64,000 bases of DNA. It comes from Loxodes magnus (taxonomy: Eukaryota > Ciliophora > Karyorelictea > Loxodida > Loxodidae). The stretch lies in assembly GCA_946699065.1 (NCBI GenBank), contig CAMPDV010001303.1:1-64000 (forward strand), given 5' to 3'. A model generated the notes under the pieces. The model saw nothing but the letters and a program-made list of their open reading frames with translations, was not told where the DNA came from and searched no databases. This document shows, in pieces, positions 10,788 to 22,900 of the stretch (its first letter is position 1; the number at the start of each line of letters is the position of its first letter). Both the position numbers and the translations under genes were made by a program.

Positions 10788-11354
10788 TTAATTAATTAAT
10801 TAAAAATAATATAGACCAACCTTATCAATAATCTTATCAAATCACTTTAACCATTTCTATCTTATACATTTCTATTAAATTATTTAAACCAAAACCATAA
10901 TTATAACCATCCCTTAAAAAATCTACTCTTACTTTATTATATCAAATTAAGCCCAAAGCTTCTCTTTTAATTTTAGAAAATAAAAATATTTTTGATAATA
11001 ATGAAAAATAAATTCTTATTTTATAAAGATTGTATAATAGTAACTAATATATATTTGTATAACTTACTTATTTATAAAATTTGCTAAACTTATTTTGTTA
11101 ATTAATAAATTAAATAACTTTCTATATGATAGAAGTAACTTATACCCTTTATAGTAGAATAATAAACTTAAGATTTTATAAAAAAGTAATTAATAAACAT
11201 TTTTATATGTTATTTTTAATGTATTAATCTCTATATGCTTATACTAATATTAAACGATCATAATACTATTGATTAAATACATTCATTCTAAATGTTATAT
11301 CTTAGTGTTGATTTAAAAATTAATTTATTTTAAGATATTATAAAATTTCATATC

Positions 11355-12140
11355 TCAAATAAAGTTTATTCTTAATGGTTTAATATTAAAAACATAGTAG
11401 AAGGATTTTATTAAATTCCCTAAGAATTTAAATTAAATGTTAGCTTTGATTAATATAATATCTTAAATTTAATATATTAATCCTTTATTATATATTTAGT
11501 ATATTTAATAAGACTTAATTTTAGTGAAATACTAATTAAAATTAGAATAAATAAAATATTTTATCTTTTTTATTTTTAGTTTATATGAATAAAGATATTT
11601 AGTGTTATTGATTTATTTTATTCTCTTTTTCATTAACTTTGTTGACTGAAAGTTAAATAAAAGATTAAATATTTTTGTTATCTATTAAAAAATATTTTCC
11701 AGTTCTCTTGATGATTTACTTTTGAGCTGTTTATTTCTCCTTAGTTATTGAAGTAAAGCTTTTATTAATTAATGGTTTTTTAAAATGAATGACTTTTAAG
11801 TTTTTTATTTTTCAGTTTAGATATTAATTTAACAAAATACTTTTAATCTCTTTTGAATAAATAATTCAATGAATTACAATAATAGCAAGAATTGTTTTAT
11901 TTTTTACTTATAAATTGAATATCTTCTATTATCATTCAATCTTTAACTCTTTCTTTAATTAAGTAGAAAAATGATTTTAACTGCCTAATCCTCTTGTTTA
12001 TTGAAATATTTGATTTTAGTGATAAGCTTAATTTGAGGTGAGTTTTGTGGGTTGATGGTTAAGAATTGATCTGTTTGTTGAGATAAATGTTGATGGTATT
12101 TGTGGATTTGTTAATTGACTATAATGTTGATATATTGCAT
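11355..12140 (-). CDS. Hypothetical minus-strand ORF, 261 codons (ciliate code)
   Basis: Starting at the ATG complementary to 12138-12140, the frame is free of TGA for 261 codons and stops at the complement of 11355-11357. The N-terminal third is Gln/Asn/Ser/Thr/Pro-rich and uses codons such as ATC, TTC, AAC and CAC, as many ciliate genes do; the remainder is Lys/Ile/Phe/Asn-rich. Equal-length 786-bp frames occur at 21569-22354, 31783-32568 and 41995-42780; U0, U5 and U6 carry frame-changing indels. The evidence is weak: the plus strand is poor in TCA here, so long open frames on the minus strand are expected by chance (I found eight out-of-frame TCAs before the first in-frame one). No family is recognised. 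Confidence 0.2.
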
Positions 12141-15100
12141 AGTTATATTAAATATATTGATAGTTATAATATGTTGAATTATAAGTTAAGTATTTGAATA
12201 AAAAGATTACAATATAAGTGTATTTATTTTGTAATAATTTAAAGTTTGATTTGATTTATACTTTATGTTGTATATCTAATTAAAGTAAAGAAAATTGTAG
12301 ATTAAACATAAATTTAAAATTATAAATATCTAAATTTATTATTCTTTTATTTAGATATTTAATTATAGACAAATATTTATCGTTATAAATTTAAAAAATT
12401 AGAATTTTATCTCTAATTTTATTTTAATTTAAATTAAGAAAAAAGTAGATTGGAATTATATAAAGTTTAATAAAATCTGATTTAAAATGATAGAATTATT
12501 TTAAATGTTTACCTTAATAATAAACTATAATATAGATTTTTTAAAAGTAATCAAAATATTATCAATCTCTTAAGAAACTAAATTTATAATTTGTTCATGT
12601 TTATTTTTATTTTTTACATTGAGGAAGTAGAAATAAATTAAATTTAATATCTTAAAATAAATCTTTTTACAGTAGAGTTATTTTAGTATCTCTCTAAAAT
12701 AGATAGTAAATAATATATTTTATAGATACAAATTGTTAAATAAAATTTCATCTATATAAAAATAATATTTACTATCTATTATAGAGATATAAAATAATTA
12801 AGTCTTAAGTATAATTTGAGATAGCCTTTCTATAGTAAAAATATGTATATAAAATATATTATTTTTATGGCTTTTAATATTTAAAAATATAGATAGTTTT
12901 TAAATAAATTTATCTTATTTTCATTTATTTTTATCTATAGAAAACTAATAAAAAAATTAATAATAAAAATTGTATAATCTGAGTTAAATAAAATACTTAG
13001 CTAAATTAATAATTTAATAACTAATTCCTACCTTTAAGTGTGATAAAACTAATTAATTATTAACATTTTGAAGCATAATTACTATGATAAGTTATTTTAA
13101 TCTTTATATTTAATAAAATTTACATTTTATATATATTTTAATTTTAACATTTAAGAGTAGATATTAATTGCAATCTGCTATAACTTATATTTATCACATT
13201 TCAAGATTGCTTAAATAGACAAATATATCAACATTTTTAAACTAAACTAATCTATTATACTAAGAGCAGCTAGCTTTAATACAAACTATTAAATTAACAT
13301 TTTAAAAATTAAACTAACCTAAAATATTTAATGAAGGTATGAAGCATACCTATAAAAGTAAAACATGTAATTCAAATTAATTTAAAAGAGAAATTATCAA
13401 ATAATAATAAAATAATTTGATAAAAGTTAAAAGCTGAAGTAAAGAATTATTATACTATTTTACAATATTATATTTTAACTTTTACAAAATACAGATTTAT
13501 TATGAACAAAATTACCTTGCAACAGTAAAAACTCTTATGCAAAATTACAAATATACAAATATAACCAATAAATAAACACATTAAACATAAAGAGAGAAAA
13601 TTCTATTTACAAAATATTTAAAACTATCTAAAAATATTAAAAAGTACAATAATCCATAAAATAAACATAAAATTCATAAAAAATTTAAATTAATTTCATT
13701 CTAATTATTAAAAATATCTTAAATAATTAGAAATATCATTAAACCCTAATTAAATTTAAAAAATTTCATAAAATAACTTTAATTTTATTTTTAAAAAAGA
13801 TTAAAAAAATTGATATATTATTTGAAAATCTAAATAAAAATATATTTATTAAAAAACAGATAACTGCTAAGCTTGCTTTAATTACATTAAATGAATAACA
13901 ATCATTAATAAATATTTAATTTTTTTAAGTTTTTTAGTGATTAATTAATAAGATAATTAATGTTTAAGAAATTTCTCTTTATTTATACTTAGTTTAATAA
14001 AGCAAATAATAAATAAAATTAGAAATTTATAAGATTTTTTAATTAATCTTTTATAACTTAAATTAGTCTGATTATATAACATAATATTTTTCTTGTTTCT
14101 TTTGAATTACTAAAATATCTTTTATATATGTTTACTTTTTCTTGAATTGCTTTTTTAAATATTTCATTTTATTTAGCTACGAATTATTTATAATATGTAA
14201 ATTTATGTATAATAGTTTTTTAGTGTTTTTTCTTTTGAAAGAATTTTGTAGCTAATTAAGATTAAACTTATTTAATAGATATTTAAAACTAAAATAATTT
14301 AAAATTTATGTTTACATTATACACTTTATTAGATTAATTATATAAAATCATATTTAATGCTATACTTAAATCTTCATTAGAATAAATAGAATTTAATAAA
14401 AAATAATTAATAATTTAAATTAAAAAATACAGTTATAAGTTAATAAGTTTTAGAAGCAAAGAAAATGAGAATAAAAATTAAAGCAAGAAATTAATTATTA
14501 TTTTCTAAGCTAAAAATAACTTAATAAAAATAAATAATCATATTTTTAACTACTAACTTAATTATTATAACTCTATTTATTTTCATATTATCTGATATTT
14601 TATTATACAATTATAATTACTATGCATATAATTTAAAAAGTTAACTATGCAAAAAAATAAGTAACTAAAATGAAAAGCAATTAAGTTGTTATAATAAATA
14701 AAGATTCTTTGTAAATAAATAAAGAAACATTTACTTTAATAAAGAGTATTTAGTGAATTTCATTACATAGCATTCATCAATTCATTTTTAGTATAATATT
14801 AAATTAAAAGAAAATTATAACTTGGCTAAGAAGACTATTTATTTTATAAACATTTTCAAAATGTTTTTTAAGAAAGTTGAGATAAAATTTTATATTTTCT
14901 TTTTCTAAGCCTTTAAAAATATTTTTAATTCTATTATATAAAATTATAAAAAGTAATCAAAAATTGATATTTAAATTTAATTATTTTTGGTTTTAACAGC
15001 TATTTTTAAATACTTTATTAATTGATAAATAGCTATTTCGAAAGATAAAGTTTAATTAAAATATTTTTACTAATTATTGAATCATATTTTAGTTTTATTT

Positions 15101-15696
15101 TACAAAAATAGTATTAAATAAAAATTAAATACCCAGCTTTTTATTAAGATAGAAAAACTATAAGAAAATATTTATTAAATGTTATTCAATTAACCTTTTA
15201 TTTCTTTTTTGTTTATGATTTTAATTGTAAACATTCATTTTTAATAATTGCTTAAGTTTTATCTATGGATTTTTATATAAAACATAAGAAATAATATCAA
15301 TTAAAATAAAGTAAGATATTAAAATCATACTACTGTTGAAAAAATTTGCTTAAAAAGATTTAGAAAGTAAAAAAGTAAATTAAATAGTCCATCATTTAGA
15401 TTTAAATGTAAATAACTTTATCTACTCTAAATATAATATTATTATAAAAATTGTATTCCTGAATGTTTTATAATAATTATTTAACATTAATTTAAATATT
15501 AAAATTAACTTAGATTGTAAAATATATGTTAATTACTTAAGTTATGGTAAGTAAAATTTAATCTACTTATAGTAAATTATTGTTGCTTTTTAAATTTAAG
15601 TTATTTTATTAAAAATAAAAGCTTATTAAGCTTTTTATAATAATTAAGTTAGGAATTATTCTTTAATTATTTATTTTTAATATTTTATTAAGATTA

Positions 15697-16712
15697 AGAG
15701 GCAAATCAATACCAAACAAAGGAAAAACCGTAGACGGATTATTGTTCGACTGGTTAAGAAGAGAATTTTATATTTGAATAATACTGCACAGCAATAAAAG
15801 TAGAATTAAAAATTGAAGACAAAGAAATATTTATAGATGATGGTAATAACAATTAAAAAGGAAAGAAAAACATTAATCGTGCAATATGAGAATATAGAGT
15901 ATATGTAGAAGATAGAAAGGATGGAGTAAATGATAACAACATTACAATATAGAAAAACATGATTTGATGAATATGTAGTAGGACCACCTAACTACCTGAG
16001 ATATAATAAAAATAGAAAAGAAGAAATATGTCACCTATTTAGAATAAGAACGAGATGTAATGGGAGTTAGGATTACTTAAAAGAAAGACACCTAATTATG
16101 ACAAGTCAGTGCCTTTTCTGTAACAATGCAAGAGAAAACGAAAGGCATATCATAGAAAACTGTTCAGAATACAAAGAAGGAAGATAATAATGTATCTGAA
16201 ATCTTAGAGCATCAGGAGTGAGAGATAAGGAATGGAACTATTTGATATAATATGAGGAACGGCAAATTCGAGAAATTCATTAGAATCTAAGAAAATTAAA
16301 AAGAGCTAAAGCTGACTTGATAATAAAAGATTATATCAAAAATATATTAGAAAAAAGGAAAAGAGGATATATAGAAAAGAAAATTGAATGCAAAAGAGAA
16401 ATAAGAAAAGACTATAGAGCAGGAAAAGGATAATTTTTATGAGTGTATAGAAGCTTGATCAAGAAGAAAAGAATTAGAAATGAAAATTAGTAAGATATGT
16501 AAGAAAAAATAAATAAAGCTTGTAATAAAGATCTAAAAATGCGTAGATAGATAGAAGACAGAAGAAAAAGAGTTAACATTGAGGAAAGTGAGGAAGATAT
16601 GTAACTAATAAGAGAAGAATTTCTATTACCTGAAGGCTTACTTGAAGAAACGGACATATATTGAGATATGTAAAGAGCTGCGCACCAACGAGGTGCTACG
16701 CGCTCTATAATC
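15697..16712 (+). mobile_element. LINE C-terminal fragment 2
   Basis: Same fragment as at 6747-7762, with both frameshifts and the internal TGAs retained; the C-terminal frame ends at TGA 16662-16664. This copy carries the TGA variant (ACATGATTTGATG near 15960). Its tail is followed by AAATTTATTTATTTATT, the start of the 1.26-kb segment. A standard-code antisense frame of 75 codons (16487-16714) over its end is a shadow. Confidence 0.82.
16673..16712 (+). repeat. 40-bp tail repeat, upstream member
   Basis: The LINE 3' tail is matched by 17933-17972 at 32 of 40 positions. Seven of the eight differences are transitions, and the last 11 bases (GCTCTATAATC) are identical. The two form direct repeats around the 1.26-kb segment. 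Confidence 0.85.
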
Positions 16713-17972
16713 AAATTTATTTATTTATTTATTATTTAATAGTTATTGTAGAAAAATAAAGATTTTTAAAAATAATTATAATAAAGTACTTATTTTTAAA
16801 GTATTACTTCTATTGATATTTAGCTTATATTATTTTATAATTAGTAAACTTATATTTTGTTCTTTACAAATTTTAATTATTCATTTTTTAGTGATTCAAA
16901 GCTATTTTTATCAATTTTAAAATAGAAAGTCTCTTCATTTTTTATAATAAAGTAACTTATTAGGCTTCTATAGAGTAAGAGATAAATATTATTAAATACT
17001 AAAACTTAAATATTTCTACACTTTATTTTCAATTTAAATAAACATTTAAAAAAGAGATTTTCCTATTAAGTTTAATCTATTTAAGATAGTTTTAAATATT
17101 CTTTCCTATTATAAGGATTCTTCCTTTTATTACAATTATTACAATTATATCTTTTATTTTCAATCTATATTATCTCAAACTATCATATTTATTTTCACTA
17201 TTATATTCAAACTTTTCTTCTCTCAGACCAAATATCAAAACGTTCAAATCAATTTAGGTAGAAGGTTTTAATATAACCAATAGTATGAAAGAACCTATTT
17301 AAGCTTCTAATTCCTAACTTCAGTCGAAATCAACTGATAGAGCAAAAAACTTGAGAAAGTTTCATCTATTTGAAACAAGAAATTTAAATAGTGCAATATG
17401 AAAATTAGAAAATACATTTTAGGGTAATCTGATTTGAAAAGTTGAAGATATCAAAAAAGAATAATTAAAGTATGATTAGAAATGTTTAAATAAAATAAAA
17501 TAATGATTTAAAGAAATAGAAAATCTAAATAGAGACTCAAAAAAAATAAATTGAAGATAAGAAGTTTTACTTTCTTATTATATAAAGAACAAAATTTGGA
17601 TAAGCAATTAAAGCTGAATTATTATAATAAACTATTATTATTATTTATATTAATTTTAAATAGGGAGAAACAATTCTCTAACTGAGATTTACTTCAAATG
17701 CTGTACCAAGAAATACCATGAGTGAAGAACTGAAAAAGAATCTCATAGAAGACAAGAGAAGATAAGACTGAAGAAGCATCAAGTAAAGTTAATGATGAAA
17801 GATGCCAGATATATTAATGTCTCTTCGGGGGAATTCAAATCAAGGCCCTATAGAAGACAAGATTCACAAATGATTGTTTGCGGTTTGGAAGATTTCAGCA
17901 AAGAGATATTTAAACATTAAAAATCTTTATTAAAGAACTGCATGCCATTGGGGTGCTACGTGCTCTATAATC
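16713..17972 (+). mobile_element. 1.26-kb second LINE-related segment (long units only)
   Basis: This 1,260-bp segment is missing from U0 and U5. It opens with an (ATTT)n run. A frame at 17285-17554 (89 codons, three internal TGAs) is rich in Lys, Glu, Leu and Ile and could be a coiled coil like a retrotransposon ORF1, but this is weak. A second frame from about 17687 shows FKCCTKKYHE, then TGA (17723), then RTEKESH, a basic region and SQMIVCGLEDFSKEIFK, and looks like decayed retroelement coding sequence with a Cys/His cluster. It ends in a tail related to the LINE tail (17933-17972). It may be another LINE family member with an internal deletion, or a non-autonomous element sharing the LINE 3' end. 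RT motifs were not seen. Confidence 0.55.
17933..17972 (+). repeat. 40-bp tail repeat, downstream member
   Basis: Diverged version of the LINE tail (AAGAACTGCATGCC at its start), ending in the identical GCTCTATAATC. It is followed by TTATTTATTAATTT, which in short units follows the LINE tail directly. The next LRR start codon is 147 nt downstream. Confidence 0.85.
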
Positions 17973-18119
17973 TTATTTATTAATTTATATAATTTAAAAA
18001 GTTTATTATACTAATTTAAATCTATTTAAAAATATGATTATGATTGTATAAATTATAAATATAGCCGTTATTCATAATTTAAGTATAAATAGTCTAATAA
18101 AATAAAAAATTATAATAAA

Positions 18120-19959
18120 ATGTAAAGCAGGACTGATTAATCAACTAGTAGCTAAAACTATACACCAAATAGTTCAAATTGTTAATCCTCTTCTGATCGA
18201 TAATAAGAAGAATCTAATAGACACCACCAAGAAACTTAAGTAGCAGCCTAAATCCAAAACAATTTAGCATAAGATTAAAATAAAAAAAATAATTTGATAA
18301 ATTAAAAAGAATCAATAAAAGAGTATTAAGATTAAGAAATATCGCTTCCAATGAAGAGATTTCGTGAACACTTTAACTAAGAAGAAGAGTTTTCTTAAGA
18401 ATAATAAAGCATTAAGTAGTTTAAAAGTAATAAATAAACTTTATTTTCAAATTCTTATATTCTTCAAAATATTTGTTAGTTCCTTAAAAATATAGAAATT
18501 TGTAGACTACAATAGGTTAGTTAATTTCTAAATAAGTTTAAGTATTAATTTGAAAAGTTAGAAATAAAAAAATATTCAAGTAATAAAGGCTACGTTTAAA
18601 ATAAAACAAACTGAACTCTCAAACAAATTTTATAATCTGATACTAAATTTCTTTAAATTAATACTTAAAATTGATAAGAAGAAAATTAAGCAGAAAAAAT
18701 CTTTCAATAAATAAAGAAATGCTTAGAACTAAAATTAAATTTATATCAAAAAGGATATAAACTAGTATAAGAAATTAATTTAATTGGACTAAATAATTTA
18801 GGTAAAACCTTTCAAGAATATATTTCAAAATGCTCAAATCTAAAAAAACTTGTTTTAAGGTTTAACTTATTATTGGAAGAAAATTTAAATTTTTTGTAAA
18901 ATTTGACTCGTTTATAATCCTTAGAAATCTTAGACATAAATTAGAAATAGATAACAGGAAAGTTTTTACTAGACTACTGTTAAGGATTAAATTTAAAGGA
19001 ACTAAAAATATTTATTAAAGGAATTAATAAAGAAATGTTATTATAATATTTGTAATAAAAAGGAAAATTGTTAGAAGAAATAAATATTAACTATAATAGA
19101 GATATGGACAAGTATATTTATCTTTGTCCTAATTTAAACAAAATTGACTTTTATGTAATAAAAAGTTCTTAAGATTAATTCATATTGAAGTTAAAAAACT
19201 TTAACCTTAGTAGTTTAAAAATTTATCGAAACTTATAAATATAAACAATGTAAGAATTATTTTCTAAGTAGCATAATAATTTATAGCAAATTGAGATTTA
19301 TTTTTGCAATAATTTTAATGATAATCAACTGATATCTTTAATGTAAAACTGTTCTAGTTTAGAATCTATTATATTAGATTCATTATATGAACTTACTAAT
19401 ATATCTTTGAAGAAAATAGGAGATTTTGGATAGAATTATAAAGAAATATCTTTTATTTCTGTTAGCCAACTTTCTAATAAAACTCTATGTTATATTTTTG
19501 AGAATTGTAGAAAACTAACAAAGTTATCTCTTAATTAAATGAAAAAACTAAAAAATAAGACTTTATAATCTTTGAGTTAAAACTGTAAGGAGTTAGAAAG
19601 TTTAAAATTGATAGATTGCATAATGTTAGATGAGAATTGAATAGATGAAATAGTTAAAATAAGCAAATTAAAATAATTATAGTTTTAAGAAACTTAACTA
19701 AATAATAAAGATATAGTAAAAATAGTAACTAACTGTAAACATTTAAAAATATTAAATCTTATGCGTTTAAAGGATGTTACATAAGAAGGCTTTCCAATTT
19801 ATGATTTTAGAGGGATAAGAATATCCTTTTTATAGAAATCTTAAATATCTATATATTAGTGGAACGTCAATAAGAGAACAGTGGGTTAGAAAACTTAAAT
19901 AGAAGTTCGTAAGGATGACAGTAATCCATAATGTCGAGAAAGGTAGCAAACAAACTTGA
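18120..19959 (+). pseudogene. F-box/LRR protein (copy 2)
   Basis: A-type copy of the frame at 7908-9746, with the same three in-frame TGAs. One extra T in GATTTTAG near 19805 (GATTTAG elsewhere) shifts the frame about 50 codons before the normal end, so the C-terminus differs. The change is in a homopolymer and could be a sequencing error. A-type markers are AATAGACACC, CCAATGAAGAG, GTAGACTACAATAGG and TTAGGTAAAACC. Confidence 0.75.
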
Positions 19960-22900
19960 AAGAAAGTAAATAACAATTTAATTTTCTATTTTAATAAATA
20001 ATTTATGCTAATCAAATAAAATTACATAAAATAGCTTATTAAGATACTTTTTATATTGCATTATAAAATATAATCTTTACATAACTTTGTTCGTAATAAG
20101 TAGAATAAATAGAAATAAATAATGTTTCAGTTGTTATATATAAATAAATAACTATTTAAATATGAATTGTAAAGCATAATAATAAATAAACTATTTAGCT
20201 TATGATATTAAAGCATTATTTTATATAATTATTTAGTTTATAATATTTAAATTATAGTACTTAAACTTTAAAATGATAAAAAGGAAAGCAGATAGAGTAT
20301 ATAATAAAGAAGTTTAGTAGATAATTTATGAGAAATGAATAGTTTGAAAATAATAAATGACAAGTTTAGATGTAATAAATAATTAAAAAAAATGTTATAA
20401 GTATGCTAAAATATTAAGTTTAAATGAAATATCTCTTATTATAATACGAAACTAAGTTATTTTAATTTGATCTAAAATTCTTATGTTGTTATCATATAAG
20501 TTATAATTTAATAAGAAATTAATATCTTAAATAAATTAAAGTTTCACTTTTTACAAAAAATAAAGAACTTCATTGATACTATGATCGGTAACATATAATT
20601 AGTTTAAATTAGCTACTATCTAATTTTAATTCTAATAGATTTATTAAATACGTTAATAATCATTAAATTTTAAGAACTATTAAAAATAATATTCATAATT
20701 AAAAAGATGATGGGAGCTGAGATTGACCTTCTGAATCATACTTTCTGGTTTTATAGCTAGGAACAAGTTTCCTTTCCTGTCGCTGAGAAAGTCCCTGATC
20801 AAAGTCAACCTTTGCAAGGGAACGCCTTCCTCTTGATTATCCACTCCTGGTAGGGGCTGGCTTGAAGCCTGGCTGCCCATAGCGATGGAGCTCCCTGGCA
20901 GCTGCTTTTCGAAAGCAACAGGATATCCCCGTTATCCCATGAAGGGAGTGTTGGGGTCGTTAAACTGCAAGAAGTTGCAATCCAAAACTCTTTAAGTTGG
21001 AATTAATTAATTAATTAAAAATAATATAGACCAACCTTATCAATAATCTTATCAAATCACTTTAACCATTTCTATCTTATACATTTCTATTAAATTATTT
21101 AAACCAAAACCATAATTATAACCATCCCTTAAAAAATCTACTCTTACTTTATTATATCAAATTAAGCCCAAAGCTTCTCTTTTAATTTTAGAAATAAAAA
21201 TATTTTTGATAATAATGAAAAATAAATTCTTATTTTATAAAGATTGTATAATAGTAACTAATATATATTTGTATAACTTACTTATTTATAAAATTTGCTA
21301 AACTTATTTTGTTAATTAATAAATTAAATAACTTTCTATATGATAGAAGTAACTTATACCCTTTATAGTAGAATAATAAACTTAAGATTTTATAAAAAAG
21401 TAATTAATAAACATTTTTATATGTTATTTTTAATGTATTAATCTCTATATGCTTATACTAATATTAAACGATCATAATACTATTGATTAAATACATTCAT
21501 TCTAAATGTTATATCTTAGTGTTGATTTAAAAATTAATTTATTTTAAGATATTATAAAATTGAATATCTCAAATAAAGTTTATTCTTAATGGTTTAATAT
21601 TAAAAACATAGTAGAAGGATTTTATTAAATTCCCTAAGAATTTAAATTAAATGTTAGCTTTGATTAATATAATATCTTAAATTTAATATATTAATCCTTT
21701 ATTATATATTTAGTATATTTAATAAGACTTAATTTTAGTGAAATACTAATTAAAATTAGAATAAATAAAATATTTTATCTTTTTTATTTTTAGTTTATAT
21801 GAATAAAGATATTTAGTGTTATTGATTTATTTTATTCTCTTTTTCATTAACTTTGTTGACTGAAAGTTAAATAAAAGATTAAATATTTTTGTTATCTATT
21901 AAAAAATATTTTCCAGTTCTCTTGATGATTTACTTTTGAGCTGTTTATTTCTCCTTAGTTATTGAAGTAAAGCTTTTATTAATTAATGGTTTTTTAAAAT
22001 GAATGACTTTTAAGTTTTTTATTTTTCAGTTTAGATATTAATTTAACAAAATACTTTTAATCTCTTTTGAATAAATAATTCAATGAATTACAATAATAGC
22101 AAGAATTGTTTTATTTTTTACTTATAAATTGAATATCTTCTATTATCATTCAATCTTTAACTCTTTCTTTAATTAAGTAGAAAAATGATTTTAACTGCCT
22201 AATCCTCTTGTTTATTGAAATATTTGATTTTAGTGATAAGCTTAATTTGAGGTGAGTTTTGTGGGTTGATGGTTAAGAATTGATCTGTTTGTTGAGATAA
22301 ATGTTGATGGTATTTGTGGATTTGTTAATTGACTATAATGTTGATATATTGCATAGTTATATTAAATATATTGATAGTTATAATATGTTGAATTATAAGT
22401 TAAGTATTTGAATAAAAAGATTACAATATAAGTGTATTTATTTTGTAATAATTTAAAGTTTGATTTGATTTATACTTTATGTTGTATATCTAATTAAAGT
22501 AAAGAAAATTGTAGATTAAACATAAATTTAAAATTATAAATATCTAAATTTATTATTCTTTTATTTAGATATTTAATTATAGACAAATATTTATCGTTAT
22601 AAATTTAAAAAATTAGAATTTTATCTCTAATTTTATTTTAATTTAAATTAAGAAAAAAGTAGATTGGAATTATATAAAGTTTAATAAAATCTGATTTAAA
22701 ATGATAGAATTATTTTAAATGTTTACCTTAATAATAAACTATAATATAGATTTTTTAAAAGTAATCAAAATATTATCAATCTCTTAAGAAACTAAATTTA
22801 TAATTTGTTCATGTTTATTTTTATTTTTTACATTGAGGAAGTAGAAATAAATTAAATTTAATATCTTAAAATAAATCTTTTTACAGTAGAGTTATTTTAG

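Larger units (their letters stand above)
9747..15696. other. AT-rich spacer of unit U1
   Basis: Same layout as the U0 spacer: GC island at 10491-10787, inverted repeat at about 12678-12797, otherwise AT-rich DNA. The only long frame of possible interest is on the minus strand at 11355-12140. The segment at about 14820-14900 has the A-type spacer sequence shared by U1-U4 and differs from U0. Confidence 0.7.
7908..18119 (+). repeat. Tandem unit U1, long type
   Basis: This 10,212-bp unit is defined from LRR start codon to LRR start codon. It follows a short junction and ends with the 1.26-kb segment. It is a mosaic, with B-type LRR 5' end and A-type 3' end. Confidence 0.95.

Noticed and set aside
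16487-16714. Minus-strand 75-codon standard-code frames here and at 26700-26927, 36915-37142 and 47121-47348
   Set aside because: They lie antisense to the charged C-terminal frame of the LINE fragment, which reads well in the ciliate code on the plus strand, and their start codon falls in the tail repeat. They are shadows.
17131-17152. Short direct repeat of ATTACAATT within the 1.26-kb segment
   Set aside because: Two 9-bp units in AT-rich DNA are expected by chance, and no boundary of any element coincides with them.
20680-20880. Minus-strand 66-codon frame in the GC island of U2
   Set aside because: It exists only because of one extra T near 20770; in the other six copies the frame shifts after about 45 codons. 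It is not conserved and matches nothing I recognise.
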